Shown: positions 50,532 through 59,441 of the stretch, one piece after another
How positions within the stretch are numbered: position 1 is the stretch's first letter
Layout: each line of letters starts with the position of its first letter
Source: Paractinoplanes lichenicola
Lineage (GTDB): Bacteria > Actinomycetota > Actinomycetes > Mycobacteriales > Micromonosporaceae
Length of the DNA: 64,000 nucleotides
Direction of reading: 5' to 3'
Assembly: GCF_016785085.1 (NCBI RefSeq)
Contig: NZ_JAENHO010000024.1
Span: 21,554 to 85,553 of the forward strand
Translations under genes and position numbers: made by a program
Notes under the pieces: generated by a model
Databases searched by the model: none
The model's input: only the letters and a program-made list of their open reading frames with translations
Told to the model about the DNA's origin: nothing

Positions 50532-51935
50532 TCACTCGGACCGGGCAGGCCGGCCGCCGCGCTCGCGGGCCAGCCGGCCGACCAGACCGAAACGGCTGGC
50601 CTGCTTGGGCGTCGCCTCGGCGTCGGAGAACAGCATGACCACGCTCGCGCCGCCCATGGCCGCGCGGTCGAGGCTGACCGAGCCGCCGGCGGACTGGGCC
50701 GCACGGCGGGCGATGTCGAGCCCCAGGCCGGTCGAACCCTGGTTGCTCTGGCCACGTTGCATCGCGTTCTCCGGATCGGGGATGCCGGGACCGGCGTCGT
50801 CGACACGCACGGCGACCCATCCGTCACGCCGTGAGATGCCCACCTCGAATGCCGTTCCCTGGGGGGTGTAGCGGAACACATTACCCAGAATCGCGTCGAG
50901 CGCGGCAGCCAGTTCGGCCCTCGCCACGGGTACGGGAATGCGAACACTTGCCCCCGCCACGCGGTAGTTGCGGTTCTGGTCGCCGGCCAGCGCCGACCAG
51001 AACGTCATCCGCTCGCGCACGACCTCGCTGACGTCGCACACCCCGGTCTCGGGCGCGGCCGCCACCTGGGCCGCGACCGCCTTGCGGGTCGTGTTGATGA
51101 GCTGGTTGACCTCGCCCTCGAGGGTGACGATGGCCTGCCGGATGCGCCGGATGCCGCGCCGCCGGTCGATCTCGTCGGGGCTCAGGCTGATGATCTGGGT
51201 GTCGTCCGGGTCGAGGGCCTCGGCGTCCAGCCGCAGGGCGGTCAGCGGGGTGCGCAGCCGGTGCGACAGGTCGGCGATCAGCTCGCGCTCGTTGGTGCGC
51301 GAGGTCACCAGCCGGTCGGCCATCCGGTTGAACGCGTAACCGGCCTCGGCCAGCTCGCGCGGGCCGGAGGGCTGGATGCGCACGCCGAGATCGCCGCCGC
51401 CGACCGCCATCGCGACCTGCACCAGGTTGCGCGCCGAGTTGACCGCGCCCCGGGCCAGCCGGTCGACCACGACGACGCTGCCCGCGATCAGGGCCAGCGC
51501 GATGCCGAGCAGCAACCACCAGTCGCCGGCGGTGCCCGCGCTGAGCTCGCTGTCGGGCACGAAGACCTCGACCACCGACGTACGGGTGCCGGCCGTCACC
51601 GGCTCGAGGCGCACGACGCCGCCGTCGACCTCCTGGGTCACGGTGGAACCGCTGCTCGCGGCCTGCCGGACCTCGTCCGCGGGGGCGCGGCCGCCGGTCG
51701 TCGCGCCGGGGGCGTAGACCTTGACCCGGCCCCCGCTGCCGGCCATCGCGGCGGCCAGCCCCTTGGCCCCGGCCCCGGCCGAGAGCGCGCCGACGACCTT
51801 GGCGCTCTGCCGCTCGGCGGCGCTCATCGCCTGTTCGCGGTGGTCGTTGCGCAGCTCCCAGCCGAGCGGGATCAGGAAGGCGAGGGCGGCGACGGCGGTG
51901 GTCGCGGCGGTGATGTAGGCCAGGCGGCCCCTCAG
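50532..51935 (-). CDS. Sensor histidine kinase, OmpR-partner type
   Basis: About 467 residues: one helix (AYITAATTAVAALAFLIPLGWEL), an extracellular sensor, a second helix (WWLLLGIALALIAGSVVVV), HAMP (RELAEAGYAFNRMADRLVTSRTNERE), HisKA with His in DLSHRLRTPLTALRL, and HATPase (LGNVFRYTPQGTAF; DDAGPGIP; GSTGLGLDIARR). No ATG/GTG/TTG fits near the stop of the upstream regulator, but a CTG overlaps it as CTGA, giving MRGRLAYIT; a GTG at 52076 would overlap far into that gene. The start is therefore uncertain. Confidence 0.9.
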   Translation of the reverse strand: MRGRLAYITAATTAVAALAFLIPLGWELRNDHREQAMSAAERQSAKVVGALSAGAGAKGLAAAMAGSGGRVKVYAPGATTGGRAPADEVRQAASSGSTVTQEVDGGVVRLEPVTAGTRTSVVEVFVPDSELSAGTAGDWWLLLGIALALIAGSVVVVDRLARGAVNSARNLVQVAMAVGGGDLGVRIQPSGPRELAEAGYAFNRMADRLVTSRTNERELIADLSHRLRTPLTALRLDAEALDPDDTQIISLSPDEIDRRRGIRRIRQAIVTLEGEVNQLINTTRKAVAAQVAAAPETGVCDVSEVVRERMTFWSALAGDQNRNYRVAGASVRIPVPVARAELAAALDAILGNVFRYTPQGTAFEVGISRRDGWVAVRVDDAGPGIPDPENAMQRGQSNQGSTGLGLDIARRAAQSAGGSVSLDRAAMGGASVVMLFSDAEATPKQASRFGLVGRLARERGGRPARSE

Positions 51936-52621
51936 TCCGGCGCCACCAACCGGAATCCGACCCCCCGCACGGTGCGCAGGTAGCGAGGCTTCGCCGCGGA
52001 CTCGCCCAGTTTCCGGCGCAGCCAGTACAGATGGACGTCGATCGTCTGGTCCTCGCCGACCGATGGCTGTCGCCATACCTCCTCCAACAGCTCACGACGG
52101 GAAACCACCCGGCCCGGGCGGGCGGCCAGATAGGCCAGCAGGTCGAACTCCTTGCGGGTGAGCGCCAGGGGCTGCTCGGCCAGGGTGGCGCTGCGCTCGC
52201 CGATGTCGACCCGCAGCTCGCCGACCTCGTGCACGGCGGGCTGGGCGGTGCGGCTGGCCCGGCCCACGCGCCGCAGCACCGTGCCGATGCGCGCGTCGAG
52301 GTGGGCGCCGGTGAACGGCTTGACCATGTAGTCGTCGGCGCCGGCCCGCAGCAACCGCACGACGGTCTGTTCGTCGTCGCGGGCGGTGGCGATGATGATC
52401 GGCACGTCCGTGATGCCGCGCAGCATGCGCAGGGCATCGGAACCGTCCAGGTCGGGCAGACCGAGGTCGAGCACGACGAGGTCGGGCGTCTCGGCGGCGA
52501 CCCGCCGGAGCGCGTCCAGCGCCGTGCCGACGGCGTGCACGGCATGCCCCCGGTCGGCGAGCGATCGGAGCATGGCACCGCGCACGACGTGATCGTCCTC
52601 GACGAGCAACACCGTGGCCAT
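51932..52621 (-). CDS. OmpR/PhoP-type response regulator
   Basis: A 229-residue regulator: acidic EDD at residues 8-10, phospho-Asp52 in LVVLDLGLPDLDG, Lys in YMVKPF, and a winged-helix DNA-binding domain (LALTRKEFDLLAYLAARPGRVVSRRELLEEVW ... TIDVHLYWLRRKLG ... IRTVRGVGFRLV-type end). ATG 52621 has no ribosome site and may be leaderless. It overlaps the kinase gene and is divergent from the ADP-ribosylglycohydrolase gene. Confidence 0.95.
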   Translation of the reverse strand: MATVLLVEDDHVVRGAMLRSLADRGHAVHAVGTALDALRRVAAETPDLVVLDLGLPDLDGSDALRMLRGITDVPIIIATARDDEQTVVRLLRAGADDYMVKPFTGAHLDARIGTVLRRVGRASRTAQPAVHEVGELRVDIGERSATLAEQPLALTRKEFDLLAYLAARPGRVVSRRELLEEVWRQPSVGEDQTIDVHLYWLRRKLGESAAKPRYLRTVRGVGFRLVAPD

Positions 52622-52711
52622 GCGAAGAAGGTACTGCGACTGGCCACCAGGGCCTAACCGGTGATGCAGGGACACCCTTCGATTACCGAGAGTGTTGGAA
52701 TACCATCCGTA

Positions 52712-53602
52712 ATGCCGATGTCGTTCACTCTTTTTCCCGATACGCGCAAGGCGCTGGCCCGCGAGAGCCTGGCCGGCCTGAGCGTCGGCGACGCGCTGGG
52801 CGCCCAGCATTTCGTCTCTCCGGTCGATCCGAACGCCCCGCCGCCCGCGCCCTGGCCGTGGACCGACGACACCGAGGAGGCGTGCTGCCTCGTCGCCGTG
52901 CTCGCGGAGGGTGACTTCGACCGCGACGCGTTCGCCGACCTGCTGGGCCGTCATCACGACCCCTACCGCGGCTACGGCCCGGGCGCCGTGGTGATGCTGC
53001 GCGAGATCCGCGAGGGGCTGCCCTGGCCGATCGCCGCCGCGGCCGCCTTCGACGGGCAGGGCTCGGCCGGCAACGGCGCCGCCATGCGGGCCGCCCCGCT
53101 GGGCGCCTGGCACGCCGGCTCGCCGGCCCGCGCGGCGGCCCAGGGGGCCCGGGCCGCCGAGGTCACCCATGCGCACGCCGAGGGCATCGCCGGGGGAGTG
53201 GCGGTGACGGTGGCCGCGGCCGTGGCGGCGGCCGGCCGGCTCGACGGGGTGCGGCCCGCGCTGCTGGGGGCCGTGGCCGCGCACACCCCCGACGGGCCCG
53301 TCCGCGACGGCCTGCTCGCGGGCGCCCGGCTCACCGATCCCGGCCTGGCGGCGTACGAGCTGGGCAACGGGACCAGGGCGATGGCCCGCGACACCGTGCC
53401 GTTCGCGATCTGGGTGGCCGACCGGTTCCTGGGCGACTATCCGGGGGCGATCGCGGCCTGCCTGCGCGCGGGCGGCGACGTCGACACCACCTGTGCCATC
53501 GCCGGGGGCATCGTGGCGGCGTACACGGGAATCGACGGGATCCCGGCGAGCTGGCTGGCCGCCCGGGAACAGCTGCCCGGGTGGTTCGCGCCCCACAAAT
53601 AA
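52712..53602 (+). CDS. ADP-ribosylglycohydrolase family protein
   Basis: A 296-residue DraG-type hydrolase. Magnesium-binding motifs are present: GDALGAQ near residue 35, WTDDTEEA and GGDVDTTCAIAGGIVAAYTG. It removes ADP-ribose from a protein or nucleic acid. ATG 52712 appears leaderless: TTCGAT and TACCAT are 17 bases apart, with the ATG five bases past the -10. No ADP-ribosyltransferase is seen nearby. Confidence 0.88.
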   Translation: MPMSFTLFPDTRKALARESLAGLSVGDALGAQHFVSPVDPNAPPPAPWPWTDDTEEACCLVAVLAEGDFDRDAFADLLGRHHDPYRGYGPGAVVMLREIREGLPWPIAAAAAFDGQGSAGNGAAMRAAPLGAWHAGSPARAAAQGARAAEVTHAHAEGIAGGVAVTVAAAVAAAGRLDGVRPALLGAVAAHTPDGPVRDGLLAGARLTDPGLAAYELGNGTRAMARDTVPFAIWVADRFLGDYPGAIAACLRAGGDVDTTCAIAGGIVAAYTGIDGIPASWLAAREQLPGWFAPHK

Positions 53603-53659
53603 CCGGTTCGCTACCCGGCAGCGGCTCAGCTCGGCCGCCGGTGAGCCGAATCAGCGGGC

Positions 53660-54850
53660 ATGCTCCGGGGTACGAATCTCTTCGCCGTGGCCGGCCTGAC
53701 CGTTGCCGCGGCCTGGTCCGTGCTGCATCAGACGTGGTTCGGCGCCGCCCAGGCCGCCGTCGTCATCGCCGTGCTGGTCGTGGTGGTCCGCATGCTGGCC
53801 GGGCGCGACGCCGACCTGCGCGCGCTGCGCCGCTCGGTGGCTCGCGAGCAGGTGCTCAGCGAGCTCGGCACCACGCTGATCACCACCACCGACCAGCCCG
53901 AGGTGCACCGGCTCGCCGTCGAGGCGGCGGGCACCCTGCTGGCCGACATCCCCGGCGCCCGCGCGACGATCGTCGACCTGGACGCGGGCGGCTTCCACAT
54001 CACCCAGGCGGCCGGCGCGCACGCCGACACGATGCGCGGCCGCTCGGTCGGGGCCGGCGATCGGACCGCGGGCCTGGTGGCGCGGCTGCGGGCCGGCGAG
54101 GTCGTGGTCGTCACCGATCTGGCCGCGCTCGGCTACACCAACCTGGACGCGGCGACCGACCGCCACTACACGCTGCTCCCGCTGGCGACCGGCGACCGGT
54201 TCTTCGGCATGCTCTCGGTCAGCGCCGACGCCGACCTGCCGGCCGAGGTCTTCCAGGCCCTGCAGGCCCTGCGCACCCAGGTCGCACTCGCGCTGGCCAG
54301 CGTGGCCCTGACCGCCGAGCTGACCGAGCGGGCCCTGCGTGACCCGCTGACCGGCCTGGGCAACCGCGCGATGCTGCGCGAGCGGCTCGGCGGCGCCCTG
54401 GCCCGGGCCCGGCGCAGCGGCCGCCCGGTCGGCGCGCTGCTGCTCGACCTCAACGGCTTCAAGCAGGTCAACGACAGGCACGGGCACAACGTCGGCGACG
54501 AGCTGCTGCAGGCGGTGGCCGGCCGGCTGCACGAGTGCGTGCGCGCGGAGGACGTCGTCGGCCGGCTCGGCGGCGACGAGTTCGTGGTGATCGCCGAGGA
54601 TCTGGCCTCGGCCCGGGACGCCGTCGTGGTGGCCGAGCGGATCGTCGAGTCGCTCGACGAGGTGATTCCGATCGGGTCGCGGCGGCTGCGCACCCCGGCC
54701 AGCGTCGGCATCGCGCTGTCGCACAGCGACGTCGAGGGGCCGGACGAGCTGCTGCGCCTGGCCGACGCCGCGATGTATCGGGCCAAGCGCCGCGGCGGTG
54801 GCGGCTACCACCTGCACGGTGTGTCGGAGGCCGCGCCCGCGCTGACGTAG
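53660..54850 (+). CDS. Diguanylate cyclase (GAF-GGDEF)
   Basis: A 396-residue protein: two N-terminal helices (AVAGLTVAAAWSVLH; AAVVIAVLVVVVRML), a GAF domain (about 65-215) and a C-terminal GGDEF domain. The active-site loop RLGGDEFVVI near residue 305 is intact, so it probably makes cyclic di-GMP. There is no EAL domain. The adjacent HIT gene starts nine bases on. Confidence 0.93.
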   Translation: MLRGTNLFAVAGLTVAAAWSVLHQTWFGAAQAAVVIAVLVVVVRMLAGRDADLRALRRSVAREQVLSELGTTLITTTDQPEVHRLAVEAAGTLLADIPGARATIVDLDAGGFHITQAAGAHADTMRGRSVGAGDRTAGLVARLRAGEVVVVTDLAALGYTNLDAATDRHYTLLPLATGDRFFGMLSVSADADLPAEVFQALQALRTQVALALASVALTAELTERALRDPLTGLGNRAMLRERLGGALARARRSGRPVGALLLDLNGFKQVNDRHGHNVGDELLQAVAGRLHECVRAEDVVGRLGGDEFVVIAEDLASARDAVVVAERIVESLDEVIPIGSRRLRTPASVGIALSHSDVEGPDELLRLADAAMYRAKRRGGGGYHLHGVSEAAPALT

Positions 54851-54859
54851 GGTGCCCCT

Positions 54860-55360
54860 GTGAGCGATCCCGACGGCCTCGAGCGGCTCTGGACGCCGCA
54901 CCGCCTCGACTACGTGACGGGCGAGGGACGCCCCGACGGCTGCCCGTTCTGCGCGGCGCCGAGCGATCCCGAGGCCGAGAGCCTGGTCGTGGCGCGCGGC
55001 GAGCTCGTGTTCGCGGTGCTCAATCTCTATCCGTACAACCCGGGCCACGTCATGGTCTGCCCCTATCGGCACGTGGCCGACTACACCGACCTCACCGACG
55101 CCGAGACGGTCGAGGTCGCCGCCTTCACCCGTACGGCGATGCGGGTGATCCGGGCGATCAGCAGCCCGCACGGCTTCAACCTGGGCATGAACCAGGGGGC
55201 CGTGGCCGGCGCGGGCATCGCCGCCCACCTGCACCAGCACATCGTGCCGCGGTGGGGTGGCGACGCGAACTTCATGTCGGTGGTGGGTCAGACCAAGGTG
55301 CTGCCGCAGCTGCTCGACGAGACCCGCCGGCTACTGCTCAAGGCGTGGCCCGCTCAATAG
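54860..55360 (+). CDS. HIT family hydrolase, Ap4A-phosphorylase-like
   Basis: A 166-residue protein: CPFCAAPSDPEAESLVV zinc-ribbon-like start, LYPYNPGHVMVCPYRHVADYTDLT and HIT motif HLHQHIVPRW. It resembles the actinobacterial diadenosine-tetraphosphate phosphorylase that usually precedes pgsA. GTG 54860 is used. Here pgsA lies 4.1 kb further on. The last 30 bases overlap the convergent tetR. Confidence 0.9.
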   Translation: MSDPDGLERLWTPHRLDYVTGEGRPDGCPFCAAPSDPEAESLVVARGELVFAVLNLYPYNPGHVMVCPYRHVADYTDLTDAETVEVAAFTRTAMRVIRAISSPHGFNLGMNQGAVAGAGIAAHLHQHIVPRWGGDANFMSVVGQTKVLPQLLDETRRLLLKAWPAQ

Positions 55361-55909
55361 CCGTACGCCCTCGGCGACCTCCTCGGGCGTGGGGGCGCTG
55401 CCGGGGTCGGTGAGCCACTGCGTGACCACGCCCGACATCAGCGCCATCTGGGCCGAGCCGATCGTGCGCACGGTCCGCTCGTCGAGCTGATCCTCGGCGA
55501 CGCCGGTGGCCAGCGCGGCCATGCCCCGGCGCCCGGCCTGCAGCCCGCCCGCCAGCTGGGCCCGCAGATGCGGGTTGTGCTCGGCCTGGATCATCACCTC
55601 GACGCTGGCCAGCCACAGCGCGCGGTGCGTCGTGATCGAGTGAATCACCCGCCGCCAGAAGTCCACGACCGGGTCGCCGCCCTCGCCCTCGGGCTCGGCG
55701 CCCAGCGCGCGGGCGATCTCGTCGCCCCAGTCCTCCATCGCGCCGAGCATCGCCGCGGTCATCAGCGCCTCGGTCGAGCCGTAGTGGTAGCCGATCGAGC
55801 CGAGGTTCGTCCCGGACAGGGCGACGATGTCGCGCGCCGTCGTGCGGGCGTACCCCTTCTCGTAGAGCGCGCGCTTCGCGCCGTCCAGCAGGTCTTCCCG
55901 GTGCCCCAT
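55331..55909 (-). CDS. TetR family transcriptional regulator
   Basis: A 192-residue regulator: AKRALYEKGYARTTARDIVALSGTNLGSIGYHYGSTEALM is the HTH. ATG 55909 follows AGGATGAGGA. A perfect 29-base palindrome fills the short gap to the divergent monooxygenase gene, so it very likely represses both. The monooxygenase is therefore its probable target, with the ligand likely a substrate of that enzyme. Confidence 0.92.
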   Translation of the reverse strand: MGHREDLLDGAKRALYEKGYARTTARDIVALSGTNLGSIGYHYGSTEALMTAAMLGAMEDWGDEIARALGAEPEGEGGDPVVDFWRRVIHSITTHRALWLASVEVMIQAEHNPHLRAQLAGGLQAGRRGMAALATGVAEDQLDERTVRTIGSAQMALMSGVVTQWLTDPGSAPTPEEVAEGVRLLSGPRLEQ

Positions 55910-55927
55910 GGGTCCTCATCCTAGGAT

Positions 55928-55956
55928 CTATACAAACGTCTAAGACGTTTGTATAG
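55928..55956. promoter_or_regulatory. TetR operator, perfect 29-bp palindrome
   Basis: CTATACAAACGTCT (55928-55941) and AGACGTTTGTATAG (55943-55956) are perfect inverted arms around one central base. TATAGT at 55952-55957 can serve as the -10 for the monooxygenase gene (ATG 55964), and TATAGA on the - strand as that of tetR, so binding would block both. Confidence 0.92.
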
Positions 55957-55963
55957 TAGGGGC

Positions 55964-57115
55964 ATGGACATCCTCGTGGTGGGTTCCGGCGTGGCCGGCC
56001 CGGCAGTCGCACACTTCCTCACCCGTCAGGGTCACGACGTCACCGTCGTCGAGCGGGCGCCGTCGCTGCGCTCGGGTGGCTACAAGGTCGACGTGCGGGG
56101 CGCCGCCGCCACCGTGCTGCACCGCATGGGCGTCTACGACCAGGCCAAGGCGGCCGACACCGGCATGCGCCGGATCACCTATGTCAACCGGCACGGCAAG
56201 GGCTTCGCCGAGCTGCCGGCCGACCTGATCATGGGCCGGCGCGACGACGACCTGGAGGTCATGCGGGGCGACCTGGGCCGCATCCTGCACGACGCCGCGG
56301 GCGCCGCGTTCGTCTTCGGCGACGCGATCGCCGAGCTGCACGACGGTCCGGACGCGGTCGACGTCACCTTCGCCGGCGGGCGCACCGGGCGTTACGACCT
56401 GGTGGTGGCGGCCGACGGCCTGCATTCGGCGACCCGGCGGCTGGCCTTCGGCGAGCAGCCGCTGGCCCACCTGGGTGGCTACATCTCGATCTTCACGATG
56501 CCGAACACCCTGGGCATCGACCACGAGGAGGTCATGTTCTCGGAGCCGGGCCGGCTGACCTTCGCGTACGCGAGGGGTCCGGCCGAGCCGATGCACGTCG
56601 GCATGATCTTCGCCGGGCCCGCGGGACACGAGCGGCGCGACGGCAAGCGGCTCGTCGCCGACGCGTTCGCGGGCGGCGGATGGCGTACGGGGGAATTCCT
56701 CTCGGCCATGGAAGGGGCTGACGACTTCTATTTCGACTCGCTCAGCCAGGTCGAGGCGCCGCGCTGGTCGTCCGGGCGGGTCGTGCTGCTCGGCGACGCG
56801 GCGCACTGCCCGGCCCCCTCGTCGGGCCAGGGCACCAGCCTGGCGCTGGTCGGGGCGTACGTGCTGGCCGACTCGCTCGCGTCGCACCCGGTTCCCGAGG
56901 CGTTCGCGGCGTACGAGGAGCGGATGCGGCCCTACGTGGCCAAGAACATGGAGTTCGGCCGCAAGATGGTCAAGGACATGGTGCCCGGCGGCCGGCTGGC
57001 CATCGCGTTCCGCAACTACGGGATGCGCACGCTCAAATTCCACCCGAAGAAGGAGCAGGTGATCGAGAAGGTGCTGGCCCCGCTGCGCGAGGCGGCCAAC
57101 GCGGTCACTTTGTAG
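55964..57115 (+). CDS. FAD-dependent monooxygenase, TetX-like
   Basis: A 383-residue flavoprotein hydroxylase: VVGSGVAGPAVAHFLTRQG dinucleotide motif at residue 6, DLVVAADGLHSATRR (DG motif), and VVLLGDAAHCPAPSSGQGTSLALVGAYVLA (GD motif). This arrangement is that of aromatic hydroxylases and of drug-modifying enzymes such as TetX and rifampicin monooxygenases. The ATG is probably leaderless, directly behind the operator. Substrate unknown; it may be an antibiotic or aromatic. Confidence 0.9.
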   Translation: MDILVVGSGVAGPAVAHFLTRQGHDVTVVERAPSLRSGGYKVDVRGAAATVLHRMGVYDQAKAADTGMRRITYVNRHGKGFAELPADLIMGRRDDDLEVMRGDLGRILHDAAGAAFVFGDAIAELHDGPDAVDVTFAGGRTGRYDLVVAADGLHSATRRLAFGEQPLAHLGGYISIFTMPNTLGIDHEEVMFSEPGRLTFAYARGPAEPMHVGMIFAGPAGHERRDGKRLVADAFAGGGWRTGEFLSAMEGADDFYFDSLSQVEAPRWSSGRVVLLGDAAHCPAPSSGQGTSLALVGAYVLADSLASHPVPEAFAAYEERMRPYVAKNMEFGRKMVKDMVPGGRLAIAFRNYGMRTLKFHPKKEQVIEKVLAPLREAANAVTL

Positions 57116-59267
57116 TGGTGTGTTCCTTCTTCACCGTGTCGGCCAGGTGGGGCGGCATCGGCTCGTGGCGGGCGTACGTGCGGGTGAACGTGCCCGCGCC
57201 CGACGAGAGCGCGCGCAGCTCGACCGCGTATCGCACCAGCTCGGTGGCGGGCACCTCGGCCCGCACCAGGCTGTGCGCCCCGTCGCCGTCGCTCTCGCTG
57301 CCCAATGGCCGGCCCCGGCGCCCGGAGAGGTCGCTCATGACCGCCCCCACGTAGGTGTCGGGCACCCGCACCACGATCTCGTCGATCGGCTCGAGCAGGG
57401 TGAGCTGCCCGCCCGCGGCCGCCTCGCGCAGCGCCAGCGCCCCGGCGGTCTGGAACGCGGCGTCCGACGAGTCGACGCTGTGGGCCTTGCCGTCGTAGAG
57501 CGTCACGCGCAGGTCGACCACCGGATAACCGGCCACCAGGCCCCGGTCGAGCTGGGCCCGCACCCCCTTCTCGACCGAGGGGATGTAGTTGTGCGGCACC
57601 GCCCCGCCGACCACCTTGTCGACGAACTCGAAGCCGGAGCCGCGCGGCAGCGGCTCGACCCGGATGTCGCACACCGCGTACTGCCCGTGGCCGCCGGACT
57701 GCTTCACGTGCCGCCCGTGCCCCTGGGCCCCGCAGCCGAAGGTCTCGCGCAGCGCCACCTTGACCGGCTCGGTGTCGAGCTCGACCCCGCCCGCGCGCAG
57801 CCGGTCGAGCACCACGTCGGCGTGCGACTCGCCCATGGTCCAGAGCACCAGCTGATGGGTGTCGGGGTTGCGCTCCAGCCGCATCGTCGGGTCGCCGGCC
57901 ACGAGCCGGGCCAGATTTTTGGCCATGGCGTCCTCGTCGGAGCGCGACTTGGCGACGACCGCGATCGGCAGCAGCGGCTCGGGCATCGACCACGGCTCCA
58001 TCAGCAGCGGGACGTCCTTGCCGCTGAGCGTGTCGCCGGTCTCGGCGCTGCCCGACTTGGTGATCGCGCAGATGTCGCCCGCGACGCACTGGCCCACCTC
58101 GCGCAGCTGGGCGCCGAGCGGGGAGTAGATGTGCGCGACCCGCTCGTCGGCGTCGTGGTCGGGGTGACCGCGCTCGGCCATGCCGTGCCCCGAGACGTGC
58201 AGGGTCTGCTCCGGCCGCAGGGTGCCCGAGAAGACCCGGACCAGCGAGACCCGGCCCACGTGCCGGTCGATCGTGGTCTTGACCACCTCGGCCACCAGCG
58301 GGCCGGCGGGGTCGCAGGTCAGCGGCGGGCGGGCCGAGCCGTCGACGCCGGTGACCACGGGCAGCTCGTGCTCCAGGGGCGACGGGGCGCCGCTGACCAG
58401 CCCGTCGAGCAGCGCGTCGAGCCCGACGCCGGTGCCCGCGCAGACCGGGATGACCGGATAGAAATTGCCCCGCGCGACCGCCTTCTCGAGATCCGGCAGC
58501 AGGGTGGCCGTGCTGATCAGCTCGCCGCCGAGATAGCGGTCCATCAGGGATTCGTCCTCGCTCTCGGCGATGATCCCCTCGATGAGCGCGTTCCGGTCGT
58601 CGGCGATCGGGTTCAGATGCTCCGGCTCGGCCTCGCCCTCCCGCGGCGGGTAGCCCTCGGAGTAGTCGAGCACCCGCAGCGTGACCAGGCCGATCAGGCC
58701 CACGACGGATTCGCCGTCGTCACCCAGCATCGGCTGATAGATCGGCATCACGTTCTCGCCGAACGCCTCCTGACACGTGGCCAGGGTCTCCTCGTAGTCG
58801 GCGCGGGGGTGGTCGAGCCGGGTGATCGCCACCGCCCGGGGCATGCCGACCGAGGCACACTCCTCCCACAGCGCGACAGTGGCGTCGTCGACGCCGTCGA
58901 CGGCCGAGACGACGAAGAGCGCGGCGTCCGCGGCCCGCAGGCCGGCGCGCAGCTCCCCGACGAAGTCGGCGTAGCCGGGGGTGTCGAGCAGGTTGATCTT
59001 GACGTCCTGGTGGACGAGGGGCGCGCACGCCAGCGCGACCGAGCGCTGCTGGCGGATCGCGGCCGGGTCGTGATCCGACACCGTGGTGCCCTCGGTCACC
59101 GAACCGGCCCGGGAGATCGTCCCGGTGGCCGCCAGCAGGGCCTCGACCAGGGTGGTCTTGCCCGCGCCGGAGTGTCCCACCAGCACCACGTTGCGTACTC
59201 TGCCGGGCTCGGTCACCACCGGCGCCGCCGCGCCGTTGAGCCCCTTCTCCGAGGTCTTCTGAGCCAT
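57105..59267 (-). CDS. Elongation factor G-like GTPase
   Basis: A 720-residue translational GTPase of the EF-G2 type. G1 is GHSGAGKTTL (31-40), G3 is LLDTPGYADFVG and the G4 position reads TRLDHPRAD instead of the NKxD of EF-G. Domains II-V follow, including GHGQYAVCDIRVEPLPRG and a C-terminal domain-V like region. Relatives lack strong translocase activity and their role is unsettled. ATG 59267 follows GGGAG. The 3' end overlaps the convergent monooxygenase by 11 bases. Confidence 0.88.
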   Translation of the reverse strand: MAQKTSEKGLNGAAAPVVTEPGRVRNVVLVGHSGAGKTTLVEALLAATGTISRAGSVTEGTTVSDHDPAAIRQQRSVALACAPLVHQDVKINLLDTPGYADFVGELRAGLRAADAALFVVSAVDGVDDATVALWEECASVGMPRAVAITRLDHPRADYEETLATCQEAFGENVMPIYQPMLGDDGESVVGLIGLVTLRVLDYSEGYPPREGEAEPEHLNPIADDRNALIEGIIAESEDESLMDRYLGGELISTATLLPDLEKAVARGNFYPVIPVCAGTGVGLDALLDGLVSGAPSPLEHELPVVTGVDGSARPPLTCDPAGPLVAEVVKTTIDRHVGRVSLVRVFSGTLRPEQTLHVSGHGMAERGHPDHDADERVAHIYSPLGAQLREVGQCVAGDICAITKSGSAETGDTLSGKDVPLLMEPWSMPEPLLPIAVVAKSRSDEDAMAKNLARLVAGDPTMRLERNPDTHQLVLWTMGESHADVVLDRLRAGGVELDTEPVKVALRETFGCGAQGHGRHVKQSGGHGQYAVCDIRVEPLPRGSGFEFVDKVVGGAVPHNYIPSVEKGVRAQLDRGLVAGYPVVDLRVTLYDGKAHSVDSSDAAFQTAGALALREAAAGGQLTLLEPIDEIVVRVPDTYVGAVMSDLSGRRGRPLGSESDGDGAHSLVRAEVPATELVRYAVELRALSSGAGTFTRTYARHEPMPPHLADTVKKEHTTTK

Positions 59268-59441
59268 GGCTGCCGCTCCCGTCGTTTCGTGACTGTTACG
59301 ACGCTGTTGTTGAATCCCACACCCGCCGGTGCGCGAAGGGCAACCCTTTGTAGTCGGCAAACGTCGCAGAAATGACGATACGGCCAAGGCCGCTCGCCGG
59401 AGTCGGGGGTGCGGGGCCCCGGCCGATATGGTGGGACGGCC

